This document shows, piece by piece, positions 1-11,125 of a stretch of DNA of 64,000 nucleotides (position 1 is the stretch's first letter; every line of letters starts with the position of its first letter). A program made the translations under genes and the position numbers. Source of the stretch: Protula sp. h YS-2021 (taxonomy: Eukaryota > Annelida > Polychaeta > Sabellida > Serpulidae); NCBI GenBank assembly GCA_949752745.1, contig OX457028.1, positions 21,622,352 through 21,686,351 of the forward strand, read 5' to 3'. Under the pieces are notes generated by a model. The model was given only the letters and a program-made list of their open reading frames with translations. It did no database searches and was not told the DNA's origin.

Positions 1-594
1 GCTTGTGCTTTTTAATCGATCGGACAATTTTTGTATTTTTACAAAAAAAACTTCAAAATGCATTTCCCCTACAGTTTTGAATCGATGTCTTTTTTTTCTT
101 TTATTTATTTATTTATTTTTTTTTTGGTTTGAGGCATCCCTAAGGGGTTGAGCATGCGGCTTGTGCTTTTTTAGTCGATCCGACAATTTCTGTATTTTTA
201 GGGAATTTTTGAAGGAAAACTTCAAAATGCATTTCCTCCTACAGTTTTTATCCGATTTCATTTATTTCTGGTATGGGGCATCCTTAGGTGGGTCGGGCAT
301 ACGGCTTGTGCTATTTGACTCTCCTGCAGTTTTGACCAGACATCATTTATTTTGGGGCTGAGGCGTGCTTAGGGTGTCGTGAATACGGCCTGTGCTTTTC
401 GAGTCGATCATAGAATTTTTGGGGAATTTTTGAAGAAAAAATTCAAAATGCATTTCCTCCTAGAGTTTTTATCAGATTTCATTTGTTTTTGATACGAGCC
501 GTCTCTAGGGGGTCATGCATACGGCTTGTGCTTTATGAGTGAATTGGAAAACTTTTGAATTTTTTCGGAATTTTTTTAAAAAAAAATAAGTGAA
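1..594 (+). repeat. Diverged ~140-bp tandem repeats
   Basis: Four imperfect units each contain 'CGGCTTGTGCTTTTT' and 'TTCAAAATGCATTTCCTCCT', starting near 1, 159, 303 and 386 and fading out near 545. The later part of each unit matches the repeats at 9.3-12.9 kb ('AAAATGCTTCTTCTCCC'). They are too diverged for an exact period. Confidence 0.7.
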
Positions 595-2220
595 TCTCCC
601 ACAACGCACATTCGCAGAGTCCAAATTAAGCACTGCGCATCGATTCAAGTTAAATAAACATGCGCATTGGTCCGAAATGTGAACCACGTATCGACGGAAG
701 ATAAATAAACAAGTGAACTGCTCCAAAATAAGCACCTCGCATCAACGCAAATTAAATACGCATGCGCACTGGCCCGGAAACAGAACTACGCATCGACGCA
801 AGTTGAATAGATATGCGCAGTGGTCCGAAATAATGCGAACTGCGCATCAACGCAACCTAAAGAAACATGCGCACTGGTCCGAAATGCGAACTGCACAATA
901 ACGCAAGTTAAATAAATATGCGCACTGGTCCGAAAAAAGAGAACCGCAGTGGTCCGAAATGCGAACTGCGCATCAACGCAACCTAAAGAAACATGCGCAC
1001 TGGTCCGAAATGCGAACTGCACAATAACGCAAATTAAATAAATATGCGCACTGGTCCGAAAAAAAGAACCACACATCAACGCAACCCAAAGAAACATGCG
1101 CAGTGGTCTGAAATGAGAACCGCGCATCAACGCAAGTTAAATAAACATACGCAGTGGTCGGAAGAAAGAACCACGAATCGACGCAAGTTGAATAGACATA
1201 AGAGTCGGGCATCGACGGGACTTAAATAAACTTGCATTCTGATCCGAAATGCAAATCGCGTGTCAACGCAAGTTAAATTAACCTGCGCACTGGTCCGAAA
1301 TGCGAACCGCGCATCAACGTAACCTAAAGAAACAGGTACACTGGTCCGAAATGCGAACCCGATATCAACGCAAATTAAATAAACATGCACACTGGTCCGA
1401 ATTGGGAACCGCACATCAGCGCACGTTAAATGAACATTTGCACTGGTCCAAAATAAGTACCGCATAACAACACAAGTTAAATAAATATGCGCACTGGTCC
1501 AAAATGCGAACCACGCATCAACACAGGTTAAATAAACATGTGCACTGGCGGAAACTGCGAACCGCTCATCAACGCAAGCTAAGTAAACAAACACACTGGT
1601 CAAAAATGGGAACCGAGCATTAACGCAACCTAATAAGCAAGCAAACTGGACCAAACTAAGCACCGTGAATCAACGCAAGTTAAATAAACATGCGCACTGG
1701 TTCGAATGCGAACTGCGCATTAACGCAACTTAAACAACATCCGCACTATTCAAAATAAGAACCGCGCATCAACTCAGAGAAATATGCGCATTGGCCTGAA
1801 ATAAGAACCGCCCATCGACACACGTTAAATAAACATGCGCAGTGGTTCGAAATGCGAACCACGCGTCAACGCAAGTTAAATAAACATGCGCACTGGTCCG
1901 AAATTCGAACCGCGCATCAACGCAACTTAAATAAACATGCGCACTGGTCCGAAATTCGAACCGCGCATCAACGCAACTTAAATAAACATGCGCACTGGTC
2001 CGAAATTCGAACCGCGCATCAACGCAACTTAAATAAACATACGCGCTGATCCGAAATAAGAACCGCACATCAACGCAAGTTAAATCAACATGTGCACTGT
2101 TCCAAAATGAGAGCCGCGCATCAACGCAAATTAAATAAACATGCACACTTGCCTGAACAAGAACCGTGCATCGAGGCAAGTTACATAAATATGCACTGAT
2201 CCGAAATGCGAGCGTTGTTT
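595..2220 (+). repeat. 51-bp satellite array
   Basis: About 30 head-to-tail units carry 'GCGCACTGGTCCGAAATGCG' and 'CATCAACGCAAGTTAAATAA'. Three neighbouring units near 1915-2040 are almost identical and give a period of exactly 51 bp. Because 51 is 17 codons, several frames stay open through the array and mimic 17-residue-repeat proteins on both strands. Those frames are by-products. The same satellite is present at 18376-19190. Confidence 0.9.
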
Positions 2221-2261
2221 GAAGGTATCTATGCAGACTATCCAGTCTACCAGAGATACAA

Positions 2262-2460
2262 AAAAATCTGTTTCCCATTTTTCTGGGAAAGAAATCTTTG
2301 TATGCATTTATCGGTCTATGTTCTGGTCCGGTGCTAAATTAATTATTCAGCTAGCTCTTTGCCGTCTCATCTTTTGAAGCCCAATTTTCAGGGAAATTCC
2401 CTTGCTCATATACGCTGGAATTGGTCTTATTGCTTTTCGTAAGCTGGGACTTTGTCCTTG
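2262..2460 (+). repeat. Conserved spacer after 51-bp satellite (copy 1)
   Basis: This block contains 'CCCATTTTTCTGGGAAA', 'TTAATTATTCAGCTAGCTC' and 'TCTTTTGAAGCCCAATTTT'. It matches 19198-19345, which also follows a 51-bp array, so it is a fixed part of the element and not local sequence. CCCATTTTTCTGGG can form a short hairpin. Confidence 0.75.
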
Positions 2461-2469
2461 GACAAACTT

Positions 2470-3355
2470 GTTAAAACGATCCGATAAAATTTGGTCATTT
2501 TAAACTTTTTGATGGTCGATTTTGAAAATACTTCTACCACAATTTTAATCAGACTGGTTTCAAAGTTTGCATAAGTATTTATTAGTTGTTACTTGAATAC
2601 TCAGTTTTGGGTTTTTGCTAGAAATTGGCTAAATTGGGGGGGGGGGGAGAGGGAGGGAGGGAGGTAAAAACTTTTTGGCAGTTGGAACATTGCCTTCGTA
2701 ATCCTCACTTGAAAAAAAAATACTTCATTTTCTTGGCAGCTAATATTCAAAGTACTTGTTCTCTCATTTTATTGGGCTCCTTTCAAAGTTTTGTATGAAA
2801 GTTCCCTGGGTAGGCTTCTGTGGGAAAATTACTTTTTTCGGAGATAAGCTATAAAAATGGCTAAATAGTGAACTTTTTTATTTTTTATTTTTGATAGTAA
2901 ATTTTCAAAATGCCTTCATGTTCCTGCAATTATGTTCGGATTGCTTTCAAATTTTGTGTGAGTATCCATTAGGTAATCCACTAGGTAATCCTCTCTTGAA
3001 CAATTATTTTACCAAATTAGTCTTTTAAATCTTTTTGTTATCTATTTTTTGTTATCTATTTTTGAAATGCGCGGCTTTGTGCAGTTTTGATTGGATTTCT
3101 TCTAAATTTTAGGAGAATATTCTCCGTGTGATCCTCTTTTAATTGCTTTTTTGCCAGCTTTGGAAAAGTTTTAGGGATCCAGTTTTTCAAAATGATTATT
3201 CTCCTGCATGTAATGTAAGGTAAATCGCTTTTAAATTTTATAGCGATGGTACAACGCTTTTGAGAATCCGCCAGAGATGTGGACTTTTCAAAATTTTAAT
3301 TAACTTGTTTTAAAATGTTTCCACCACTTTTTGGCCATCCAACAAGCCTTCTGAT
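2470..3355 (+). repeat. Diverged ~140-bp tandem repeats
   Basis: About six weak units have the order 'TTTTTGATGGTCGATTTTGAAAATAC', a CCACAATTTT-like segment, 'TCAGACTGGTTTCAAA', a GTACGAAT-like segment and 'GGTAGG'. A poly-G run at 2637-2648 sits at the phase where other copies also carry G runs, just after 'TTGGCTAAATTGG'. Confidence 0.65.
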
Positions 3356-3360
3356 CTTGA

Positions 3361-3403
3361 TTAACTAGATCTCGGCTCGTGATAATGTCCCTGGACATTC
3401 TTG
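3361..3403 (+). repeat. Element tail with AATGTCC/GGACATT hairpin
   Basis: 'CTAGATCTCGGCTCGTGATA' is followed by the perfect short hairpin AATGTCC-CT-GGACATT and then CTTG. The same tail ends the element at 19413. Sequence after CTTG differs between the two copies, which marks the element boundary. Confidence 0.6.
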
Positions 3404-3707
3404 AATAACATGTTTCTGTTCTTGATTATCTTATTCTTTCTTATCTTATTCTTTCTTGAGTAGCCTGTCACACTCTTACTAACCTATATTTTCTGGTAGT
3501 TGCTATTTCTTAAATAAATCTTTCCGATGGCTGCTTCATTGATTTAATAGGTGCATACCTTCAGGTTTTTCGATCATCCAAAAACCAGCAAATTTCCTAC
3601 TGGCGGGAGGTCTACTCACCTGGCCACCGCGGGGGTGTATGTGTGGAAGGGGAGGCTTCGCTCACATCAGCCGTGGGCGGCGATCAATCAAGTGAAGCCA
3701 ATGCCTT
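3404..3707. other. Gene-free stretch; relic repeat related to 6.93-7.06 kb
   Basis: No gene is recognised. The part at about 3640-3700 ('GATCAATCAAGTGAAGCC') resembles, in inverted orientation and at roughly 70 percent by eye, the sequence at 6930-6990 ('CTTCACTTGATCGACC'), so both are probably relics of one dispersed repeat. Confidence 0.4.
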
Positions 3708-3975
3708 GGGGGGGGGGGGGAGGGAAGGGGGGGACCGAGGGGGGGATGATGGGGAGGGGAGGGGGAGGGGACCGGGGGGGATGATGGGGAGGGGAGGGGG
3801 GAGGGGACCGAGGGGGGATGGTGGGGAGGGGAGGGGGAGGGGACCGAGGGGGGGGGGTGATGGGGAGGGGGAGGGGACCGAGGGGGGATGATGGGGAGGG
3901 GACCGAGGTGGAAAGTGTGGAAATACGAAACGGGGGTGGGGTGCGGAAGGAAGGGGGCGGGGACCGAGGTGGAAA
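3708..3975 (+). repeat. Purine-rich G-tract minisatellite
   Basis: Repeats of 'GGGGAGGGGACCGAGGGGGG' and GATGATGGGGAGGGG give one strand of almost pure purine with many runs of four or more G. It should be prone to G-quadruplex or triplex structure and length variation. Open frames across it are compositional. Confidence 0.85.
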
Positions 3976-4039
3976 TTACGAAGCGCCCTGATCATTCCGC
4001 AATTTGGAAAAGTAAAAGCACCCCACAACCAGCCAAAAC

Positions 4040-4240
4040 GTATCAGCGTGTCCCAGCAGGTGTCAAAGAATGTCATACTTTGTCAAACGTACAAGTGTGT
4101 CAAAACGTGTCATAACGTCAAACGTACAAGTGTGTCAAAAACGTGTCATAACGTCAAACGTACAAGTGTGTCAGAGCGTGTCATAAAGGGTCAAACGTGG
4201 ACTACAAGTGTGTCAAAGCGTGTCATAATTTCTCAAGCTC
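4040..4240 (+). repeat. 35-bp tandem repeat, about five units
   Basis: Units of 'AACGTACAAGTGTGTCAAAA' followed by CGTGTCATAACGTCA recur with small changes. Each carries one or more CGTCA or TGTCA motifs. No gene is seen. Confidence 0.8.
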
Positions 4241-4244
4241 CCTT

Positions 4245-4450
4245 GTAGGTTGGGGAATCTTAAGAAAAGATCCATTGCTGTCTATTCCGTGTTGTAGGGG
4301 GCGACTAATCAGGATTTTTTCCCTTCTCTTCTTTTACTGTTGCTCCTTCCTTTCTTTTTTTTTTTCCTCACTTGTTCCTTAAGCAACTGCGTTCCAACAT
4401 AGCCGTCATTGTCGCTGAACGGGACGCCAAAAACCAATCAAACAAACAAC
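4245..4450 (+). repeat. Dispersed repeat, copy 1
   Basis: 'GGGGAATCTTAAGAAA', 'TATTCCGTGTTGTAGGGGGC', GCGACTAATC, a pyrimidine-rich stretch and 'GCAACTGCGTTC' occur in this order. The same order is seen at 21640-21830. It is an interspersed element of unknown class. Confidence 0.6.
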
Positions 4451-6840
4451 CAACCAAACAAACAAAAACATTTTGCATCACGATTCGGGATCCTGTCCGA
4501 ACAAGTTCTCAGACTATATGGTCCACCCTTTTGAAATTATACATTGTGAAAATATATCTTTGTCAGATGTGTAGCGTTGTATTAATTTTGACATCGATAA
4601 AAAAACTGGCGGTTCAGCGCTTTGTCAAAATGGGTCAACATTTATACATTTTGATTTGAGACTCTCTTTGCTTTGCCATACAAGGTTTTGCATGCCGATT
4701 GATCAAAAGTATAAGGAAAGTTTTGGATGACCTTCACTACCCCCACTCCTCTCCATTCCACTTTGCACAGCTTGTTGTCTTGACATACATTTGTTAAGAA
4801 TTTCCCGGCAAAATGCGGAACACGCACTTAACCAGATATTGTAGCTATAGATATTATTACGGCTCCATATTTTTGGCTCTGTGCAGCGCATGCGTTGAAT
4901 CCCGAAGTTTCCATATCTACTTTCTTTGATTTCACAGATCTGACATGCTGAAAAGTGTATTATTTTACTAGATTTTCGCTTAAACAAACTACTTATGATT
5001 GATCATTATTGAACAAACTGTGCATTATCTTGCCTTTTGCTCAAATAATACACTGAATCAGGAACATGAATACTTTAACAGTTTAGTGGCATTGTAATTC
5101 AAATGTTAATTTTATTTTGTGGCTTGCGTTGTTTTAAAAGAATTCATCATCGCTTCTGCTTGACTTCAGTAATTCAATTGCCGATGTTCTGGCGGCATCG
5201 AGAGATTTTCAGAAAATGCATAACTCAACACAGTTGACAAGTTGACATGACGTTTTCCTGCATTTTCAAGTTATACTTTTTATCGCCGTTTTCGCCTTGC
5301 TATGAATTATGATGAACAAAGGCTCATTTTTCCCAGTTGTCTTGGCGACGGCGTAAAAACCGGTCAGCTGCTGGGAAAGGTCCGGCAGAAGCTCATAAAA
5401 GTTCACCCTCTGCCTGGAACCATCATCTTTCATTATATCCAAATTCTCCAATGGTCACTGGCGCAGTGGTAAAAAGCTCGCAAACTCTTGGAGTAGACGA
5501 TGGGATTTTTTTTCCTTTGAGTCTCATATCTCATCGTCTTCGATCATTGTTCATAAAATGCTCATATCGTTTCCCATTTATCATCACCTGATGCAAGGCG
5601 ATGTAAAAACGTTAACTAATGGGAAACACTTAGGTCATATGTGATGTTTAAAATAGTGATATATTGAAACCCGGCGAAACAAGTATCAACTCGTAAATGT
5701 AGGGAAATGCATAGTAATTTTTTATCTGTGATTGAGTTACATTTTCATGAAATCCGGAATGTCTCCAGACACATTTAACATCAGACAATTTGTTGATTTC
5801 CGTATTCGCGACTAGGGAGTGTTTAAAAAATAGATTCCGGAGTAAAAATCTCGCTCCAGACTGCAATGTCTGCGCGCCATATAATAAAGCACTAAATAAG
5901 TCACAGGGTTGTTGCACAAAAGGATTGAGATAATGCAGTGATTACCAAGTAAAGAGCGAATTTAGCTCAAGCAGTTGGTTTAAGCGAGGACTAGGTCAAG
6001 TTGTCTTCGATTTCAGCATGAAGAGTTTTAACACAGACAACTGATGAGATCTGGTCATAGTTTTCCCGTGACCTCAAAATATTCTTCACCAAAATAATCT
6101 TATCGTCTCACCAAACCAATGAAGTGATGTTTTGGAACGAAGAATTGAGAAGTCTTTCCCAGTGCTTGTAACAGTTTATAAGAAAATTAAACTGAAGTAG
6201 CTGTTGACAGCTATAAATAACGTGGGTCACCCAACAGTTCCGATATACTTTCATTCAATTTACATGCGAAAATAATGTATTTGTGTTTGTTCCAAATGCT
6301 CGGTATAGTGTGGTGGTACGTATCTGCGAAACATTCATATTAGATTTTCTACAATATGATTGGATTTTAATTTATTTCAGTTTTGATGAAATTTAACAGA
6401 TACGTACACAAAGACTGTACCCTGGTCTGTATTTCCTCCACAGTATTTTTCAAAGTGCCGATTTAAAGAATATTTTTCTGACCAATTTAGATAATTCCAG
6501 GTCCTTCATGCTTCCAGATTTGTAAACAAAGCCTATTTAAGTAATGCAAAAGGAGTCCCTTTATGCGCATTGGATTCTAGTACTTCAAACAATGCAAAAA
6601 TACTCAAAACTTTGACACAGTGTACCACAAATACTCAAACATGCATGCGAGTGAAAGTATTGCAGAAAATATTGTACAAATAAAATTTACTTGTAATTTT
6701 TGACGTATCTTTTCTTTTAGATAATGCGATAAATACTCTGAATACTTGTGTACTTGGTTACACTTGTGTACGCATACGTATTGTTGCCACGGCCTGTTTC
6801 TGGTTTTGTCATTAAAAACCGTTTGCATTTGCAGTTCTTA
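4451..6840. other. AT-rich stretch without recognisable gene
   Basis: Short open frames exist on both strands, but none shows a recognisable domain, codon bias or paired splice sites that I can support. No tandem repeat was found. It is probably intergenic or intronic DNA. Confidence 0.5.
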
Positions 6841-7824
6841 CTCATTTTTTTCTGAGTCGACGTGACCAGGTAATGGACCTTGTGGGAGGTCAGGGGGTGC
6901 GGTGCGGAGGGGGGGAGGGTACCCTGTTTCAGCGGCCTTGCTTCACTTGATCGACCACCCCTCACCGCTGGCGTGGGTGAAGTTTCCTAACTTTCACCAT
7001 ACATTCTCGGGGTTGAGCCAGGGGGGTAGTCCTCTCGTAAGTAGGAAGTTTGCTGGGATTTGGAATGATTTGAGAGATCTGAAAAGCATGTTACCCTGTT
7101 ATTTCTATGGAGTTGCTGTCGCTTTTGTTTTACTAGCGTTCTTTTGTTTTACTAGCTTTCTATTAACTTATTAATCTGTTAATTTTGTAATATTAAATAA
7201 GTAGTTAAATTTGAGTTTTCTTATTAAATCATATAGTTTTGGTATTGCACTATTTAACAGTTGCTGTTGTTTTGTGTCCAAAATGTAACTAATGCGCTCT
7301 CAAATCTTTGTCGAGATCTCAGTTGCATATTTGATACAAAATTCACTTCAAAGAAGTTGCACATATTTTGTAGGCAAGTCAATATTGAATATGAACAAGG
7401 AAAATACGAACGCGTCGTTTTGGGATGGTACGAGGAGAGGAGAGGAGAGGGAAGGGGGAAGGGGGGAGGGGGGAGTGGGTTATCGTGCAGTTACGCTTTG
7501 CCTTTGTGTTTGTGTTGCTTTCGCTCAGCATTTTTCGTTGCAGACGAGATGGTGAGGAAGTAACCTGCTACAGAAGCTGATTGTGACACCTGTCCCAAAC
7601 AGAGACAGTACTTGCAGAATGGAACACCTCCATTGTTCAGGTATTAGATTTGAACTTATTAAAAATTATTTATTTTGAATGTTCCAGAGGAAACAAAGGG
7701 TCAAAGCTGAAAAGTTTAATTATTTGAAAAAAAAGTTGGCATCAAAGATCGAAGTTAAACCCAACGATGACATGTAAATAATCATATATTATAGATATTG
7801 TGAAATGGTTGTGCAAACTAATAA
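6841..7824. other. No recognised gene; repeat relic at left end
   Basis: 6900-7060 holds G-rich sequence and the relic related to 3640-3700. 7430-7480 is a purine-rich GAGGAGAGG/GGGGAGGGGG run. The rest is AT-rich and unrecognised. Confidence 0.4.
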
Positions 7825-8375
7825 GATGTCAGGTAACATGTGATACGACAGCTGAAAGGTAACATGTGACACAATAGCTGTAAAGTAACGTGACACGACA
7901 GCTGTAAGGTAACATATGACACGACAGCTGTAAGGTAATACGTCACATGACAGCTGTAAGGTAACATGCGACCCGACAACTGTAAGGTAACACGTAAAAC
8001 GACAGCTGTAAGGCAACATGCGACACTACAGCTGTAAGGTAACATGTGACACGACAGCTGTAGGGTAACATGCGACATGACAGCTGTAAGGTAACATGTG
8101 ACGCGACAGCTGTAGGGTACGTGCGACACGACAGCTGTAGGGTAACGTGTGACACGACAGCTGTAGGGTAACATGCGACACGACAGCTGTAGGGTAACAT
8201 GCCACACGGCAGCTGTAAGGTAACATGTGACACGACAGCTGTAAGGTAACATGCGACACGACAATTGTAAGGTAACATGCGACACAAATCAGCTGTAAGG
8301 TAACATGCGACACGACAGCTGTAAGGTAACATGTGACACGACAGCTGTAAGGTAAAATGCGACACGACAGCTGTC
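7825..8375 (+). repeat. 26-bp tandem array carrying CAGCTG in each unit
   Basis: About 21 units of 'GACACGACAGCTGTAAGGTA' plus ACATGC or ACATGT. Nearly every unit has the palindrome CAGCTG, and many also have CATGTG; both fit the E-box pattern CANNTG. Long minus-strand frames across the array are by-products of the repeat. Confidence 0.9.
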
Positions 8376-8524
8376 ACTGTGCTATTTTTATTTTGAACTA
8401 AATGACCAGAAATATGCTTTAAAATCGGATTATGGTAACATTGTACCACGTGTCCTAGAGACAAGATTTTACGAAGGGATTTTATTTATACATCATTTAT
8501 GTAGCAGATTTTGATTAATTTAAT

Positions 8525-8960
8525 TTTCATCCCCCGCCGTTCTGCCGGGGGCGGGAGATATAGAAACGCAGTGTCCGTCCGTCCGTCGGTCGCCACTTTT
8601 GTTTCCAGACGATATCTCCGAAACTAGTGGGCGGATGTAGTTCATATCTCCGAAACTAGTGGGCGGATCTAGTTTATATTTGGTATGCCCAACAACCAAG
8701 ATATCTAGGTGTGCCTTTGAGGGGTTTTGATCGGAGCGAAGCCCATTAGTATCTCTGTTTGGACTTAGAATCCCAAAATCCGGATGTCAATGTGTACTTT
8801 GGTTTCCAGACGATATCTCCGAAACTAGTGACCGGATCCGGTTCATATATGATATGCGCAACAACCAAGAAATCTAGATGTGGTTTTTGGAGGTACAGGA
8901 CCCGCATTACTAATTACACCCACGGAGGGGCATATGGCAATTACTGATTGCTCTTGTTCT
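8525..8960 (-). mobile_element. Hairpin plus (CCGT)n repeat element
   Basis: A GC-rich hairpin (CCCCCGCC...GGGGGCGGGAG, 8531-8559) is followed by (CCGT)n at 8573-8590 and then three imperfect copies of 'CGATATCTCCGAAACTAGTG' (from about 8611, 8644 and 8808). Hairpin next to an ACGG/CCGT tract marks one end of a family seen at least seven times in this window; here it lies in the minus orientation. It is non-coding. Confidence 0.6.
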
Positions 8961-9147
8961 TTCTAGTTACATGGAAAAGCCAAATTTGAGAATTCTAAAT
9001 ATCTCAAAACGTGACTGCCCTGCGAAACATAATCACACCCAAGTCTGAAAGAAAATAGACCCAAGGTTATGAAAAGAATTGTATACATCAGACGCTGCAA
9101 AATGTTGGTATAGAGATAAGATTGGAGGGGTTACGGGACACTTAAGT

Positions 9148-10584
9148 TTTTTTAGACCAGCCGACCTTGTCGGGCTGGTCTTATCACATCAGTAGAGGGG
9201 TATCCGTCGTCTGCATGTATGTGTGTGCGTATGTACGGATGTGCGGATGTCCGTATGCACGTGCATAATTTTTTACTTAAAATGCTTCTTCTCCTTCAGT
9301 TCTGATCGGATTCTTTTCAAATTTCTTGGCTATCCTTTCTTGGCAAATTAGGGATATTTAAAATTTTTTGGTTGTCAATTTTTAAAATGCTTCTTCGACG
9401 ACAACTTTAATCAGATTTTCTTAAAAATTTTACGCGAACTTTCTCTAGGTAGGTCTGTCTTGAATTTTTTTCGCGATCTGCCAGAAATTGGCCAAACAGA
9501 GAGCGTTATTTAATTTATTGGTAAAAAATTTTCAAAATGCTTCTCCTCCTCGAATTTTGATTGGATTCCTTTCAACTTTTATATGAATGTTCTCTAGGTA
9601 GGCCTCTGTAAAAGTTACTTTTTTTGACGATCCGCCAAAAATTGGCTGAATGGGGAGCATTTAAAATATTTTGGTTTGCCAATTTCAAAATGCTTTTCCC
9701 ACAATTTTAATAAGATTTTCTTTAAATGTTATACGAATGTTCTTTAGATAGTTCTCTCTTGAAAATTATATTTTTTTGCGATCCGTGAAAACTTATGGGG
9801 GAATTTTTAAATTTTTTGGCTTCCATTTTTCAAAATGCTTCTTCTCTCACAATTTTGATTGAATGCCTTTCTAATTTTGTACAGTTGTTCAAAGGCCTGT
9901 CTTGAAAACCTGCTCTTTTTGGAAAATGGTGGGGGGGCATTTAAATTTTCTGTTTGCCAATTTTCAAAATGATTCTCCTTCCACAATTTTGGTCAAATCT
10001 TTTTTGAATTTTGTACGAATGTTTTCTGGTTAGGCCTCTTTAAAGAAAATACTTTTTTCGCGATCCGCCCATTGGGGGCATTTTTTAATTTATTGGATTC
10101 AAAATTTTAAAATGCTTCTTTTCCCACAACTTGCATGGGATTCCTTTCCAATTTTGTGCGATTGTTCTCTAGATAGGCCTCCCTGGAAAAGTTACTTTTT
10201 AGCGATCCACCAAAAATTGACCAAATGGGGGGGGGGGAGGGGGGGGGCATTTATAATTTTATTGTTGCCAATCTTCAAACTGCTTCGTCTCCCACAATTA
10301 TGATCAGATTTTCTTTAAATTTTGTGCGAATTCTCTTTAGGTAGGCTTTACTTGAAATGTTACTTTTTTGGCAGTTCGCCAAAACTTGGCCATATGGGGG
10401 CATTTTTTAATTTATTGGCTTCCAATTTTTGAAATTTTTTTTCCCACATTTTGGATCGGATTCTTTTCCAATTTTATACGATTGTTCTCTAGGTAGGCCA
10501 TTCTTTAAAATTAACTTTTAAAAACATTTTTTAATTTCCTGATAGCCAATTTTCAAAATACTTCATTCCCCACAATTTGGATCG
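9148..10584 (+). mobile_element. Composite element: head hairpin plus ~145-bp repeats
   Basis: The head (9153-9184) is AGACCAGCC...GGCTGGTCT, an inverted repeat, followed by 'AGAGGGGTATCCGTCGTCTG' and a TGTATGTACG-like tract. About ten ~145-bp units follow, each with 'AAAATGCTTCTTCTCCCAC', 'TTTTGATCGGATTC', 'GTACGATTGTTCTC' and 'GGCGATCCGCCAAAAATTGG'. Spacing between 'AAAATGCTTC' copies ranges from about 105 to 168 bp. No protein is encoded. Confidence 0.75.
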
Positions 10585-11125
10585 GCCAAAACGCCCCAAA
10601 GTAAAATTTGTCGCAGTGGAATCCAGGACAAAGGCCCCAAAATGAATTTATGGCCAAAACGTCCCCAAAGTTAAAAAACGTATGATAACCTAAATCAAAG
10701 TTTTATTAAGCCTAACCCCTACCATAAGGTCCCCAAATGAATGAGGCTAAAACGTCCCAAAAGCAAAATTTGTCGTGGAAACCAGGAGAACACGTCCCGC
10801 GCCAAAAAGTAGTGGCAAATGTCCCCAAAGTAAAAACATATAACGTAAATTAACGCTTTAATAAGCTTTACACCGGCCATAATGTCCCCTGGCACATGGT
10901 CCCGAAATGAATTTAGGGCAGACGTCCTGAAGGCAGAAAAACGTTCAACCTAAATTAACGCTTTATTAAGCTTTACCCCGACCATGAGGTATCCGGCGTA
11001 ATGTTCCCGGCTATAATGTCCCCAAATGAATTTAGGGTCAAACGCCCCCCGAAGCAAAGTTTGTCGTGATGGAATCCAGGACTAAACGTCACCGACTATA
11101 AAGTCCCCAGCCATAACTAACTTAT
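10585..11125 (+). repeat. Inner satellite of 'GTCCCCAAA' type
   Basis: Degenerate long units contain 'AACCTAAATTAACGCTTTAT', 'TAAGCTTTACCCC', GTCCCCAAATGAATTTAGGG and 'GTCGTGATGGAATCCAGGAC', each seen three or more times. The block lies between two runs of the ~145-bp repeat, in the place that the 51-bp satellite occupies in other copies of the element. Confidence 0.7.

Larger units (their letters stand above)
1..3403 (+). mobile_element. Composite satellite-bearing element, left end outside window
   Basis: This stretch is a chain of modules found again elsewhere in the window: diverged ~140-bp repeats (1-594), a 51-bp satellite (595-2220), a conserved spacer (2262-2460), more ~140-bp repeats (2470-3355) and a short tail ending in a hairpin (3361-3403). 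The same order of satellite, spacer and tail recurs at 17873-19413, where the head is also present. No protein is encoded. The modular build with an inner minisatellite and hairpin ends recalls non-autonomous Helentron/Pearl-like elements of molluscs, which is an inference. Confidence 0.55.

Noticed and set aside
595..2278. Long open frames with 17-residue repeats on both strands
   Set aside because: The 51-bp period is a multiple of three, so all open frames persist; no start context, splice signals or codon bias support a protein.
4372..5591. Several 60-95-codon open frames in 4.4-5.6 kb
   Set aside because: Lengths are within chance expectation, and no domain, splice pair or composition shift supports them.
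7818..8464. CRISPR-like array
   Set aside because: Units are directly adjacent with no unique spacers, the context is eukaryotic and there are no cas genes.
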